Made by a program: the position numbers and the translations under genes | Part shown: piece by piece, positions 24,800 through 34,241 of the stretch | How the letters are laid out: every line of letters starts with the position of its first letter | How positions within the stretch are numbered: the first letter of the stretch is position 1 | Origin: an uncultured Chitinophaga sp. | GTDB taxonomy: Bacteria > Bacteroidota > Bacteroidia > Cytophagales > Cyclobacteriaceae | Assembly: GCA_902168205.1 (NCBI GenBank) | Contig: CABHOK010000006.1 | Location: 224,627 to 288,626 of the forward strand | Direction: 5' to 3' | Length of the DNA stretch: 64,000 nucleotides | The notes under the pieces: model-generated | Seen by the model: the letters and a program-made list of their open reading frames with translations, nothing else | The model's database searches: none | What the model was told of the DNA's origin: nothing

Positions 24800-27472
24800 A
24801 ACATCGTAGCTCAAGTTCGGGGCCAGCCACTTCTCCACTTCCGGGAGCGGCATGTTCTTCCGTTTGGCGTAGTCTTCGACCTGGTCTTTTTCGATTTTGC
24901 CGAGACCGAAATATTTGGAGTCGGGATGGGAGAAGTAGAATCCGCTTACGGCTGCGCCCGGGTACATGGCGTATGACTCGGTAAGCTGGATGCCTACTTT
25001 ACCTGCATCGAGAAGTTCGAAGAGTAATTTCTTTTCGGTATGATCCGGACATGCAGGATAGCCTGGTGCCGGACGTATACCCTGGTATACTTCATCAATG
25101 AGCTGATCGTTCGTATAGTGTTCATCACTTGCGTAACCCCAAATTTCTTTACGAACTTTTTGATGCAAGCACTCAGCGAAGGCTTCAGCAAGTCGGTCGG
25201 CAAGTGCTTTCGCCATGATCTCCGAGTAATCATCCTGGTTGGTTTTATGGAAGTCAACCAATTTCTCAAGACCAAGTCCTGCGGTTACAGCAAACAGGCC
25301 AAAGTAATCTTTACCCTGCTCCGGAGATATAAAATCTGCAAGACAAAAGTTTGGAAGGTTCTGCGCTTTCTTGTTTTGCTGCCGCAGAAAATGAAACGTT
25401 GCAAAAGGTGTAGCTTGCTTCTCATCTGCATATAGTGCAACATCATCACCGGCATTTACTGCGGGATAGAATGCTATAACACCGCTCGCCTGCAGACTTT
25501 TATCCCGGATGATATCGTCCAACATCTTATTGGCGTCATCAAAAAGTTTCTTAGCCTCGGCACCTACAACAGCATCCTTAAATATACCCGGATAGCGACC
25601 AGCCAGCATCCACGTCTGGAAGAACGGAGTCCAATCTATGTACTTTCGTAACTCTTCCAGCGGAAAATTCACAAACTCTTTTCTACCGGTAAAAGCAGGC
25701 CTGGTATATATCGTCTTCGACCAATCTATATTGGTTTTGTTCTTGCGGGCATCTGCCAGTGATATATAGTTCTTCGTACCTTTTCTGTTTTCATGATCGG
25801 TACGAAGCTGCTGATATTCATTCTTTACTTTCTGTTTGAAGCCTGCACGTGTATCGACACTGATCAGCTCACTCGCCACAGGTACAGAACGTGAAGCATC
25901 AAGGACGTGTACCACAGGACCATCATATACCGGGTCGATCTTTACTGCCGTATGAATGCGCGATGTAGTCGCTCCTCCAATCAATAGCGGCAATTCCATT
26001 TTCTCACGCTGCATTTCTTTGGCAACGTGCACCATCTCATCGAGTGATGGCGTGATCAAACCACTCAACCCGATGACGTCAACCTTCTCCCGTTTGGCCG
26101 CTTCAATGATCTTTTCAGAAGGCACCATTACGCCAAGGTCTACCACTTCGTAGTTGTTACATGCGAGCACTACACCCACTATATTTTTACCGATGTCGTG
26201 TACATCGCCCTTCACGGTGGCCATTAATATTTTTGCTGCTGCTTTGCCCTGATCTCCTGTCAGCCTCTTCTCTTCTTCGAGGAAAGGCGTGAGGTAGGCA
26301 ACGGATTTTTTCATTACCCGCGCGCTCTTTACAACCTGCGGTAAAAACATTTTACCACTGCCGAACAGGTCTCCCACTACGTTCATTCCGGCCATCAACG
26401 GACCTTCAATAACATATAGCGGGCGACCATATTTGATTCGCGCTTCTTCGGTATCCTGATCGATATAGTCTATTACACCTTTTACCAGTGCATGCGTAAT
26501 GCGTTCTTCAACGGTGCCTTTGCGCCATTCATCATCTGTCTCTTTTTTCTTCGCTGCACCTTTTACAGTCTCCGCGAATTCCAGTAGACGTTCCGTTGCA
26601 TCGTCTCTACGATTCAATAGAACATCTTCAACGCGCTCGAGTAGTTCTTTATCGATCTCGTCATATACTTCCAGCATCGTTGGGTTTACTATACCCATAT
26701 CCATACCATGTTGTATAGCATGGTATAGAAATGCTGAGTGCATGGCTTCGCGCACTTTCTGATTACCGCGGAAGCTGAACGACACGTTACTCACACCGCC
26801 ACTCACGTGCGCACCCGGAAGATTTTCACGGATCCATTTGGTTGCTTTGAAGAAATCGAGCGCATAGTTCCGATGCTCTTCTATACCCGTTGCTACGGGA
26901 AATATATTCGGATCGAAAATGATGTCCTGAGGCGGAAACTTTACTTCGTTCACCAGTATATCATACGCGCGTTTGCAAATGGAAATTCTTCTCTCGTATG
27001 TATCGGCCTGCCCGTGTTCATCGAATGCCATCACTACAACAGCAGCTCCGTAACGTCTTACAAGTTTGGCTTGTCGTACAAACTCTTCTTCACCAGACTT
27101 TAAACTGATCGAGTTGACTATACCTTTTCCCTGCAGACATTTCAAACCTTCTTCAATCACTTCCCATTTGGACGAGTCAACCATCACGGGTACAACCGCG
27201 ATCTCCGGTTCGGATGCCATCAGGTTCAGGTAGCGCACCATGGCCGCTTTGGAATCCAACATCCCTTCGTCCATGTTCACATCAATAACCTGCGCGCCTC
27301 CGCGCACCTGGTCCAATGCTACTTCGAGTGCTTCTTCAAACTTATCTTCTTTAATGAGTTTTAAGAATTTGGCGGAGCCGGTAACATTGGTTCGCTCACC
27401 TATATTGACAAAGTTAGAACTGGGAGTAATGGTGACTCCCTCCAGTCCACTTAACAATAAATATTTAGACAT
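24797..27472 (-). CDS. metH: Methionine synthase, folate/cobalamin/activation modules
   Basis: The C-terminal part (891 residues) of a two-gene cobalamin-dependent methionine synthase. In order it carries the pterin-binding domain ([16 protein letters not shown] near the N-terminus), the cap and cobalamin domain with DVHDIGKN (axial His425) and the GLSGLITPS loop, and the AdoMet reactivation domain ([15 protein letters not shown], then [13 protein letters not shown]). All hallmark residues are present. It lacks only the homocysteine domain, which the upstream gene supplies; the two reading frames overlap by eight bases (ATGTCTAA), so translation is coupled. Split metH is common in Bacteroidota. 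Confidence 0.96.
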   Translation of the reverse strand: MSKYLLLSGLEGVTITPSSNFVNIGERTNVTGSAKFLKLIKEDKFEEALEVALDQVRGGAQVIDVNMDEGMLDSKAAMVRYLNLMASEPEIAVVPVMVDSSKWEVIEEGLKCLQGKGIVNSISLKSGEEEFVRQAKLVRRYGAAVVVMAFDEHGQADTYERRISICKRAYDILVNEVKFPPQDIIFDPNIFPVATGIEEHRNYALDFFKATKWIRENLPGAHVSGGVSNVSFSFRGNQKVREAMHSAFLYHAIQHGMDMGIVNPTMLEVYDEIDKELLERVEDVLLNRRDDATERLLEFAETVKGAAKKKETDDEWRKGTVEERITHALVKGVIDYIDQDTEEARIKYGRPLYVIEGPLMAGMNVVGDLFGSGKMFLPQVVKSARVMKKSVAYLTPFLEEEKRLTGDQGKAAAKILMATVKGDVHDIGKNIVGVVLACNNYEVVDLGVMVPSEKIIEAAKREKVDVIGLSGLITPSLDEMVHVAKEMQREKMELPLLIGGATTSRIHTAVKIDPVYDGPVVHVLDASRSVPVASELISVDTRAGFKQKVKNEYQQLRTDHENRKGTKNYISLADARKNKTNIDWSKTIYTRPAFTGRKEFVNFPLEELRKYIDWTPFFQTWMLAGRYPGIFKDAVVGAEAKKLFDDANKMLDDIIRDKSLQASGVIAFYPAVNAGDDVALYADEKQATPFATFHFLRQQNKKAQNLPNFCLADFISPEQGKDYFGLFAVTAGLGLEKLVDFHKTNQDDYSEIMAKALADRLAEAFAECLHQKVRKEIWGYASDEHYTNDQLIDEVYQGIRPAPGYPACPDHTEKKLLFELLDAGKVGIQLTESYAMYPGAAVSGFYFSHPDSKYFGLGKIEKDQVEDYAKRKNMPLPEVEKWLAPNLSYDV

Positions 27473-28466
27473 GTTCTTCTACTACTCCTCTGGGGTTATA
27501 TTTCTTCGCTATCTCAGCAATCAGTTTAATATGCTCGGGTGTTGTTCCGCAGCAACCGCCAACAATGTTGATCAGTCCTTCTTTCAAAAAGACTTCAACC
27601 TGTTGTCCCATTTCTTCGGGTGTCTGATCGTAATGACCAAACTCGTTGGGAAGTCCTGCGTTCGGATAAGCACTCACGAAGTACGGGGCCTTCTCATTGA
27701 GTACTTGCAGGTAAGGTCTTAGCTGGCTCGCACCCAATGCACAGTTCAATCCTATACTTAGTAAGGGTACATGCGAAACCGAAATCAGGAATGCCTCGGT
27801 GGTTTGTCCGGAAAGTGTGCGACCACTCGCATCCGTTATTGTACCCGATACCATGATGGGTAACTTTCTTCCTATCTCATCAAACAACTCCTGTATAGCA
27901 AACAAAGCTGCTTTTACATTGAGTGTATCAATGATGGTTTCAAGCAAGAGTATATCTGCTCCGCCATCAATAAGTCCTTTCGCTTGTTGCTTGAATGCGA
28001 GTGCGAGTTCATCAAATGTAATGGCACGAAAGCCAGGATTATTTACATCTGGTGACAGGGAAGCTGTCTTATTGGTTGGCCCCATAGCACCTGCTACAAA
28101 GCGAGGTTTGCTGGGATCTTTCTTCGTAAATTCTTCGGCTACTTCTTTCGCTATTTTTGCTGAGTAATAGTTCAGATCATATACCGCGTCTTCCAGGTGA
28201 TAATCGGCTTGCGCGATGGTAGTACCGCTGAATGTGTTGGTCTCGATAATATCAGCACCCGCTTCAAGGTACTGGCGATGTATAGCTTTGATAATATCAG
28301 GACGTGTTATTGAAAGAATATCATTGTTTCCTTTGAGCGGGAAGCCATGATCTTTAAAACGCTCTCCCCGGAAATCTTCTTCCTCAAGTTTATACCGTTG
28401 GATCATGGTACCCATAGCACCATCAATCACGAGTATACGTTCCTTTAAAATGTCTTCGATTTTCAT
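27465..28466 (-). CDS. metH: Methionine synthase, homocysteine-binding module
   Basis: A 333-residue homocysteine S-methyltransferase (Pfam S-methyl_trans) domain, the missing N-terminal module of MetH. The glycine-rich start [13 protein letters not shown], the zinc ligand in GLNCALGA and the C-terminal [10 protein letters not shown] pair of zinc cysteines are all present. It is the first gene of the methionine unit, preceded by a SAM-I riboswitch and an unusually good Shine-Dalgarno-like GGAGGG six bases before the ATG, which may be the switch's target. The two metH modules are made from overlapping frames. Confidence 0.95.
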   Translation of the reverse strand: MKIEDILKERILVIDGAMGTMIQRYKLEEEDFRGERFKDHGFPLKGNNDILSITRPDIIKAIHRQYLEAGADIIETNTFSGTTIAQADYHLEDAVYDLNYYSAKIAKEVAEEFTKKDPSKPRFVAGAMGPTNKTASLSPDVNNPGFRAITFDELALAFKQQAKGLIDGGADILLLETIIDTLNVKAALFAIQELFDEIGRKLPIMVSGTITDASGRTLSGQTTEAFLISVSHVPLLSIGLNCALGASQLRPYLQVLNEKAPYFVSAYPNAGLPNEFGHYDQTPEEMGQQVEVFLKEGLINIVGGCCGTTPEHIKLIAEIAKKYNPRGVVEEHV

Positions 28467-28521
28467 AAAGCCCTCCGCGTTTAGTTATTGCTATCCAGAG
28501 AGCCCCTGTAAGGTGGGTTAA

Positions 28522-28644
28522 CTTATCTTTTCCGTTACATCATGCAAAGTAACGAAAGGGATTTAGCACAACATTCGTTAACGTAGCTAACGAATAGGAT
28601 GCTAAGACGTCATCGGGCCCATTCCCTCGGTCTTTCTGGATAAG
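28522..28644 (-). promoter_or_regulatory. SAM-I (S-box) riboswitch
   Basis: Read on the minus strand, the element begins CTTATC and ends GATAAG (P1). Between them lie GACCGAGGGAATGGGCCCGA then TGACGTCTT (P2 with kink-turn, AGAC pairing GTCT), a P3 hairpin ATTCGTTA...TTAACGAAT, the core GTGCTAAATCC, and a last hairpin CGTTAC...GTAACG. This order matches the SAM-I consensus (GGAGGGA..GGCCC..GATGA, then GGTGCTAAATCC). It sits between promoter and metH. With S-adenosylmethionine bound the operon should be turned down. About 55 bases separate it from the ATG; no T-tract terminator is seen, so control may be of translation. Confidence 0.92.
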
Positions 28645-28650
28645 CTTTGG

Positions 28651-28681
28651 CAAAGAAAATGAATAGGAATGAAACTACAAA
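28651..28681 (-). promoter_or_regulatory. Promoter of the metH-metF unit
   Basis: On the minus strand TTTG, a 19-base spacer and TTTCTTTG (one mismatch to TAnnTTTG) lie just upstream of the riboswitch. Transcription would start at its first helix. The -33 end lies only about six bases from the stop codon of the upstream barrel gene. Confidence 0.6.
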
Positions 28682-28686
28682 ACAAC

Positions 28687-29364
28687 TTACCGTAAACGAT
28701 ACCCTATTCTGATACCTAACACCGGGCAGGGTACCACGCGATCTTCTTCATTGGGTATATCAAAAAACAAATCATCTTCCATTCCTTCCGGAAAGGCCGG
28801 TATACCGTTTGGTCTTACCTCATCATAGTCAACAAATCGTATGGTCCACCCGGAGTTTACATCGAGAAAAAAATCGGAGAAAAAGTACTTGATCAGTCCA
28901 AACTTTACACTGAAGCCTTGTTCATTATACTGCACCGGGTAATAGTGATAGCGTATAATGGTATGCTCGCAGTCATTACCAAAACATTCCTGCTGGCGGA
29001 ATAGTCTGTCGAATTCAATATCGTTTTTGTAATACTCGGCTGCACCATAAAAAATCAACCTTCGGTATACAATAGGTGCAAAGTATTTTCGCACTTCGAG
29101 TTTCATTTTATAGCCGCGCTTGTCGCGATACGATTCATCCTGGTTCGTATAGTTGATCACATGTCCATACTCTGCCTGTGCTGTAAACGTGCGGGTAATT
29201 TTCTTCTCGTATGAGAACTCAAGTGTTGGATAAAAATTAATCAAATGAAACGGACTGAATTTCAACGCATGCCTCGGCACTAGTTTCTGATAGCGAAGTG
29301 AATCCTGGGCATGGGCGATCGTACCTAGTAAGGCGAGTAGTAGAGATAGAGTTGTACGTGTCAC
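28687..29364 (-). CDS. Exported beta-barrel-like hypothetical protein
   Basis: A 225-residue protein starting at a GTG with a typical signal peptide (about 19 residues, ending AHA-Q). Alternating strands (YPTLEFSYEKKITRTFTAQAEYG) and a last strand GIRIGYRLR suggest an outer-membrane barrel of the DUF3575 kind. A loop (FRQQECFGNDCEH) contains two cysteines that could form a disulfide. It is upstream of the methionine operon on the same strand but separated by a promoter. No function can be given. Confidence 0.7.
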   Translation of the reverse strand: MTRTTLSLLLALLGTIAHAQDSLRYQKLVPRHALKFSPFHLINFYPTLEFSYEKKITRTFTAQAEYGHVINYTNQDESYRDKRGYKMKLEVRKYFAPIVYRRLIFYGAAEYYKNDIEFDRLFRQQECFGNDCEHTIIRYHYYPVQYNEQGFSVKFGLIKYFFSDFFLDVNSGWTIRFVDYDEVRPNGIPAFPEGMEDDLFFDIPNEEDRVVPCPVLGIRIGYRLR

Positions 29365-29371
29365 CGGGGGC

Positions 29372-29413
29372 GTTAGTCGTTATTGGTTAGTCGTTATTGG
29401 TTAATCGTTATCA
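29372..29413. repeat. Three tandem 14-base units
   Basis: GTTAGTCGTTATTG occurs twice without a gap and is followed by GTTAATCGTTATCA. The block covers the last codons and stop of the neighbouring minus-strand gene. The word GTTAATCGTTAT recurs at 59733-59765 and, shortened, at 11397-11425. Confidence 0.7.
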
Positions 29414-30173
29414 GCAATGCTATACTTTCCGTACGCGACACGGGGATTTTGCTTAGTAAGATGAGCGCACCGGTTTGCTGATCATAGCGGTATTGAAATA
29501 CACCGTCTTCTCCTGTCAGCAACAAAATACCATTATTGGGTATAACATCGTAGGCATGTATATTTTCGATGTGGTGTTTCAGCTGTATAGATCGTTCATT
29601 TTGAATATCGAATACTTTAAGACCATGTTCGCCTTCGCAGATGAACAACAGATTACCATCGACACCAAGACCGTGTGGTGATAACATCGGGTAGTTAGCA
29701 ATCAGCGAAGGATTATTTTTATTGGTGATGTCAATTATCTCCAGTGCATTGGCTCCGCGATTACAAGCGCTGCCGGCACGTAATGTAACAAAGGCCCGAT
29801 CGCCCTGCACTACAACCGGATCGCATGAAACTATATGCGCATACCTGAAAATGAACGTGGGTGTTACCGGATCTGCTATACTATAGATATACATTGCATC
29901 GGTAGCACCGAGGTAGAGGTACTCGCCTCTTGCCACGACTGTTTCAAGGCCGCCATTGGTGGAGATCGTATTTATTTTTTCAAATGTATTGTTCCGTATA
30001 TCAAACACGGAAATCGTACTCTGGCTGGCTATATACATATAGCCGTTGCTGATCGCGAACCGCGTCATCGAGCCGCCTGTTCCCTGTGAGTTATTCAGTT
30101 CACTGGAGGAGTCTGATTCGCATGCTGCGATGCAAACCAGCAACAGAAAGAATATTAATTTAGTAGCTCGCAT
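29394..30173 (-). CDS. LVIVD-like beta-propeller lipoprotein
   Basis: A 259-residue lipoprotein: lipobox IAAC at residues ~16-19 after a hydrophobic stretch, then a short Ser/Asn/Gly linker and repeats of the type NGYMYIASQSTISVFDIRN and ANALEIIDITNKNNPSLI, the LVIVD/propeller pattern. The blade count is about five, fewer than a full propeller. It overlaps the end of a related lipoprotein gene by 14 bases, so the two are cotranslated and may form one propeller together. Its C-terminal residues are written by the 14-base tandem repeat, so the original end may have been replaced. Confidence 0.78.
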   Translation of the reverse strand: MRATKLIFFLLLVCIAACESDSSSELNNSQGTGGSMTRFAISNGYMYIASQSTISVFDIRNNTFEKINTISTNGGLETVVARGEYLYLGATDAMYIYSIADPVTPTFIFRYAHIVSCDPVVVQGDRAFVTLRAGSACNRGANALEIIDITNKNNPSLIANYPMLSPHGLGVDGNLLFICEGEHGLKVFDIQNERSIQLKHHIENIHAYDVIPNNGILLLTGEDGVFQYRYDQQTGALILLSKIPVSRTESIALLITINQ

Positions 30174-30702
30174 AACATTCGTATTTTGTAAGGGTTGCTT
30201 TCTTCCATCCTGTTACAATGCCTTTGGTCTGGTCAACGCATTCAAAATAGTAACCTGCCGGTGGCGGAATACCAAGGTTCCAGTCTTGCAGCGATAACGT
30301 TCCGATGCTGGTAAGTTTTTCGAAATCATGTACTTCCAGCGCTACGAGATTTCCCATGTGGTCGGCATACAACACATTGTTTTGTATAGCCATGTCGGTA
30401 TTTCCCAGTAACTGTACAAAACCTATTGCCTTCGGATTCTCCGGAGTGGTGTTGTCGAATACATGTATACCTTTGTTCACCTCATTCACCAATAGAAAAC
30501 GTCCGTATACATAAATCTTTCCGGGGTTATTCACAGATCGTGCACTGGTTAACGTGACCTCTTGCGTTTGTGAGGTTCCATATACCGGGCGATATCCTTC
30601 TACGGGATCATCATACGAAGAGTACTCATTCACCCAGCAACCTGAAAGTACCAACAACAGAAGTGTCGGCACCATATAAAGTACAATCCTGCGTTTTATC
30701 AT
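30160..30702 (-). CDS. LVIVD-like lipoprotein
   Basis: A 180-residue lipoprotein from the ATG at 30702 (a GTG two codons earlier is possible). The lipobox is LSGC near residue 20. Segments such as GKIYVYGRFLLVNEVNKGIH and NNVLYADHMGNLVALEVHD show the LVIVD repeat pattern. The end overlaps the next gene by 14 bases. Together with that gene it may represent a single propeller protein separated into two chains, or a pair of surface lipoproteins. Role unknown. Confidence 0.75.
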   Translation of the reverse strand: MIKRRIVLYMVPTLLLLVLSGCWVNEYSSYDDPVEGYRPVYGTSQTQEVTLTSARSVNNPGKIYVYGRFLLVNEVNKGIHVFDNTTPENPKAIGFVQLLGNTDMAIQNNVLYADHMGNLVALEVHDFEKLTSIGTLSLQDWNLGIPPPAGYYFECVDQTKGIVTGWKKATLTKYECYASY

Positions 30703-30895
30703 AAGCACAAACGTTTATTAAAATTTAACTTTGAAGAAGACGTTCAAAATAAATGATTTGATGATCTTTGTGCCGTCAAACCACTATAGCGGATATGATT
30801 TTTAGTTGTAGTATACATGCTCGCTTCTTCACATCCGGTTCGCTGATGAACCGCGACCTCGTTCGACACCCTTATCTCAACAACACACCCAACGC

Positions 30896-31792
30896 ATGAA
30901 ACTAGCTGCCATCGACATCGGTTCTAACGCTATACGCTTTCAGGTTTCTACCGTGCTGGCTAATAATCAGACACAACCTGTATTCAAAAAGTTGGAATAC
31001 GTTCGCTTTCCGTTACGATTAGGACACGATGTATTTACCACCAACCGAATCAGCAACGCCAGCATCGCCAAATTCAAAAAACTGATGACGGCCTATAAAC
31101 TGCTGCTGGAGTTGTATGAGGTAGATGACTATATGTTCTGTGCTACATCGGCCATGCGCGAATCCGACAACGGTCTTGAACTGGCCAACCAGGTAAAAGA
31201 AGAACTGGGTATAACTATTCATGTGATTGATGGCAATCGCGAAGCTGAATTGATCAACCGTGCCATAAGCTCGTACTTAACGGATAAAACATATCTGCAT
31301 ATTGATGTGGGTGGTGGTAGTACTGAATTGAACTTGTATGTGGCCGGTAAAAAAATCAAGACACGTTCGTTCAAGATTGGTTCGGTACGCGTGCTCGAAC
31401 AAATAGACTCTCCGATTATGTGGGAGGATATGGAGCGCTGGATCAAAGACAACGTAAAAAAAGACTACGGCAAAGTAACTGCTGTTGGTACCGGTGGTAA
31501 CATCAGCAAGATATTTGAACTCGCTAAACTAAAACCGGGCAGCATCATGTCGGTAAAGAAAGTGAAAGAGATACGCGACATGGTGGAAGGTTACTCGCTC
31601 GAGGAACGTATCTATAAGTTACAGATGAACCCCGATCGCGCGGATGTAATTATACCCGCCAGCCATATTTACCTGCAGGTTATGGAATGGGCTCATGCAG
31701 CCAGTATACTTGTACCGGAAGTAGGTTTGAAAGATGGCATTATGCTACACTTGTACGAGCAAAGCGTTGCCCAGCAGAAGCTAAACTTCTAA
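30896..31792 (+). CDS. Ppx/GppA phosphatase family protein
   Basis: A 298-residue member of the actin-like Ppx/GppA family, which removes phosphate from inorganic polyphosphate or from pppGpp. The N-terminal phosphate loop is LAAIDIGSNAIRFQ and the second loop is HIDVGGGSTELN; the catalytic-type Glu sits near residue 110 (MRESDN region). It has only the core two domains, without the extra C-terminal domain of E. coli Ppx. The ppk1 and PPK2 genes lie 14 and 20 kb away, so polyphosphate turnover genes share this region, but they are not linked as an operon. Confidence 0.9.
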   Translation: MKLAAIDIGSNAIRFQVSTVLANNQTQPVFKKLEYVRFPLRLGHDVFTTNRISNASIAKFKKLMTAYKLLLELYEVDDYMFCATSAMRESDNGLELANQVKEELGITIHVIDGNREAELINRAISSYLTDKTYLHIDVGGGSTELNLYVAGKKIKTRSFKIGSVRVLEQIDSPIMWEDMERWIKDNVKKDYGKVTAVGTGGNISKIFELAKLKPGSIMSVKKVKEIRDMVEGYSLEERIYKLQMNPDRADVIIPASHIYLQVMEWAHAASILVPEVGLKDGIMLHLYEQSVAQQKLNF

Positions 31793-31809
31793 AGCTATAT
31801 ACCAGTATG

Positions 31810-31829
31810 AACAGAGAATGACCTCTGTT
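31810..31829. terminator. Hairpin between convergent genes
   Basis: AACAGAG pairs with CTCTGTT across a 6-base loop and is followed on the plus strand by ATTTAGGTCTTTTTC. It overlaps the stop codon of the facing barrel gene. Confidence 0.5.
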
Positions 31830-32634
31830 ATTTAGGTCTTTTTCTGTCGATGGTACTCTTACCGCGCTTACGCTCTTCAACTTTCAAGTCGATAAGATAG
31901 GCGAGTGATATGCGGAATCCCTGGTTTCTGATTTTCTGCGATTCACTGAACGAAGGAAATGTAGGACTGAATACACCATCGCTCTCACGACTCAGGTAAC
32001 TGTGACCAAGTTCATAACGCAGCGTAAGTACTACCTCACGATACCGAACCGGTTCAAACAGAAAACCAGCGGTAAAGTTTAGTCCGAACTGTACGCGGTT
32101 AGGACGCTGTATAACCATTTCATTTTCAGTAGCAGAGCCGGGATCTTTACCAAATACTATATCCACCGGTATAACACCCGATGGTCCGTTATGGAATTCA
32201 TGCGTATCTGCATTTTCAAATGTCCCCTTCCCTCCTAGCCAGTAGCTTATATTTGGACCTACACCCAGCGAATATTTGAACTCTTTTTCACCAATGTGCC
32301 CTTTAAAATAAGCAGTATATACAATTGGCATCTCGATATATTTATACCGGAGCTTCAACGAAAGATCACCTGCTTCACTTTTCAGGTTCTTTCCTTTGGT
32401 TGAATAGATGAGCGATGTATGAAGGAAAAATCTCTTGCGAACCTTAAATGCAAGGTGGCCACCGACATGATACCCAAATACTGGCGATACATTGTATTCG
32501 TCTTTGAGATCTTTATCACTAAAAGAGGTCCACGAAAAATTTGCACCTGCTACAGGTCCCACAAGTACTTGTGCAAAAGCAGTACTGCAAAAAATAAAAG
32601 TAAGAATCAGAACACTTGATATACGTGTTTTCAC
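31828..32634 (-). CDS. PorT family outer-membrane beta-barrel protein
   Basis: A 268-residue barrel with a signal peptide (about 21 residues ending AFA-Q) and the PorT-like start VLVGPVAGANFSWTSF, then strands alternating with loops such as KYSLGVGPNISYWLGG. PorT (SprT) is needed for T9SS assembly, but this family is broad and many members are unrelated to secretion. The last ~20 residues (KVEERKRGKSTIDRKRPK) are basic and extend past the final strand. It faces away from the T9SS block that starts 245 bases beyond its start. Confidence 0.75.
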   Translation of the reverse strand: MKTRISSVLILTFIFCSTAFAQVLVGPVAGANFSWTSFSDKDLKDEYNVSPVFGYHVGGHLAFKVRKRFFLHTSLIYSTKGKNLKSEAGDLSLKLRYKYIEMPIVYTAYFKGHIGEKEFKYSLGVGPNISYWLGGKGTFENADTHEFHNGPSGVIPVDIVFGKDPGSATENEMVIQRPNRVQFGLNFTAGFLFEPVRYREVVLTLRYELGHSYLSRESDGVFSPTFPSFSESQKIRNQGFRISLAYLIDLKVEERKRGKSTIDRKRPK

Positions 32635-32791
32635 TAAGGTTGAGGTTTTTCTATCAGAACAATTCTTTAAATGCTCAAAAATACAGGATTTCGGTCAAGT
32701 AAGACGTTGAACAATTCTGTTAAAAACAAAAAAACGCTGTATATTCGTGAGTTTTACTTTAAACAGACTTTTTAAACTGATACAATTCACT

Positions 32792-32833
32792 CTGGTGACT
32801 AACATTTTTAAAATGACTGGTGATTTTCACCAG
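32792..32833. promoter_or_regulatory. Paired palindromes upstream of the PorP-SPOR gene
   Basis: CTGGTGA TTT TCACCAG is a perfect 7-base inverted repeat (32817-32833). A second, shorter one (TCAC TCT GGTGA) starts at 32788 and shares CTGGTGA at 32792-32798. Both lie 50-90 bases before the start codon. They could be an operator or an RNA hairpin in the leader. Confidence 0.4.
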
Positions 32834-32879
32834 AATCAACGAGTGACTTTTGAGCAATAGCCCATATTAATGGACGTGA

Positions 32880-34193
32880 ATGCGGTATTTTTTTAACTTA
32901 TTAGTTAGTACTCTCTTCCTGTTGTGCGGATATATTGCATCTGCTCAAAACTATCCTGTTTATAATAATTTCTTCATCAATCCATATTTATATAATCCGG
33001 CCGAAGCCGTTACGGAATACACGTATGTTTACGCGCTTCATCGCCAACAATGGATGAATATAGAAGGAGCTCCTCAGCTCTCCACATTAACATTCAATAC
33101 CATGATGAATGAAAGTCGTGCGGGATGGGGTGGCAAGATTTCATCTTACAAGCGCGGACTTCTCAATACAACGGACTTCTCTCTTTCGTATGCGTATGCC
33201 ATGCCCGTTGGTCAGAAAAACTGGCTGATGTTCGGGCTCTCCGGGGGCGCTATCTCCAACAGCATCGACATGAATAAAGTGACGGATCCGAACGATCCGG
33301 CATTGGCAAGTTACTCTGCCAACAACATGCAGCCTGTATCAAGCTTTGGTATGCTATACCGATCGGGCTCGGGTATTAATATAGGTCTTTCGTTGCCTCA
33401 GCTTTTCCCTTCGAAGTTTAACAGCGATGCCAGCTTTAATGTTACTACGGTCTCTCCTACGGACAATGTATTCTTCACCATTTACTATAAGAAAAAAGTA
33501 GAGAGTAAAATTGTTAGTCGCAGTAAAGGCGGCTTGAAACGTAAAGTAAAAACACGCGAGACCATCGCTCCGCTTGAACTCTACTTTAATTACAAATACT
33601 CTAAATTTGGTACCAGTCAGTTCGAGTTCCTGGGAAAGCTTAACCTCTCGGAAAATTTCTGGTTAGGAGGTTCGTATCGTCTGCCGTATGGCTATACGGC
33701 CAACGCGGGTATAAAGGTAAGTCGTTTCATTATCGGTTATTCGTATGAACCCAACAGTCAGCCGGAAGATGCTTTTTCGCAGGGTACACACGAAGTAATT
33801 TTAGGACTTCGGTTAGGCGATGCCAAGAAGTTTAAACGCGCTGCACCAGTGCTTCGCTCTACACTTACCCGATCACCAAACGAGAAACACACGGCCCGCT
33901 TCCAGGAAGGCACGCAAGATCCGGATAACATTGCCAAGACGGATGAGAATAAGAAGCGTTACTTTGTGGTTATCAATGTATTCCCTGATTTTAATCGGGC
34001 GGATGCTGCCAAGCGTAAACTTGTTAACGACAAGTTCAATGCGGATATCTTCTATAATCCACAGGATAAAAAGTATTATGTGCATGTACTCGAAACCGCG
34101 AAAGCTGCCGAGGCACATGAAGAGATCCGTAACCTGAAGGCATATACAAAATTGAAAACAGCTCGTCTGTTGGTTGTAACTTCCGATAAGTAA
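32880..34193 (+). CDS. PorP/SprF family T9SS membrane protein with C-terminal SPOR-like domain
   Basis: A 437-residue protein. After a signal peptide (~22 residues) comes the PorP/SprF barrel: NYPVYNNFFINPYLYNPAEA, then HRQQWMNIEGAPQLSTLTFN, and ends near residue 320 with GTHEVILGLRLG. The C-terminal 80 residues (KRYFVVINVFPDFNRADAAK ... YYVHVLETAKAAEAHEEIRNL) show the strand-helix pattern of SPOR domains, which bind glycan-denuded peptidoglycan. Usual PorP/SprF proteins stop after the barrel. The protein is the first gene of the T9SS block and is likely the partner of the downstream type B protein. Confidence 0.88.
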   Translation: MRYFFNLLVSTLFLLCGYIASAQNYPVYNNFFINPYLYNPAEAVTEYTYVYALHRQQWMNIEGAPQLSTLTFNTMMNESRAGWGGKISSYKRGLLNTTDFSLSYAYAMPVGQKNWLMFGLSGGAISNSIDMNKVTDPNDPALASYSANNMQPVSSFGMLYRSGSGINIGLSLPQLFPSKFNSDASFNVTTVSPTDNVFFTIYYKKKVESKIVSRSKGGLKRKVKTRETIAPLELYFNYKYSKFGTSQFEFLGKLNLSENFWLGGSYRLPYGYTANAGIKVSRFIIGYSYEPNSQPEDAFSQGTHEVILGLRLGDAKKFKRAAPVLRSTLTRSPNEKHTARFQEGTQDPDNIAKTDENKKRYFVVINVFPDFNRADAAKRKLVNDKFNADIFYNPQDKKYYVHVLETAKAAEAHEEIRNLKAYTKLKTARLLVVTSDK

Positions 34194-34241
34194 GAAATGG
34201 GTATGGTTACGTTTTCAACATCTCGCTGCATTTATGGTATA

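Noticed and set aside
24797..28466. Split metH as a frameshifted pseudogene
   Set aside because: Both parts are complete at domain borders, overlap by the coupling sequence ATGTCTAA, and two-gene metH is normal in this phylum.
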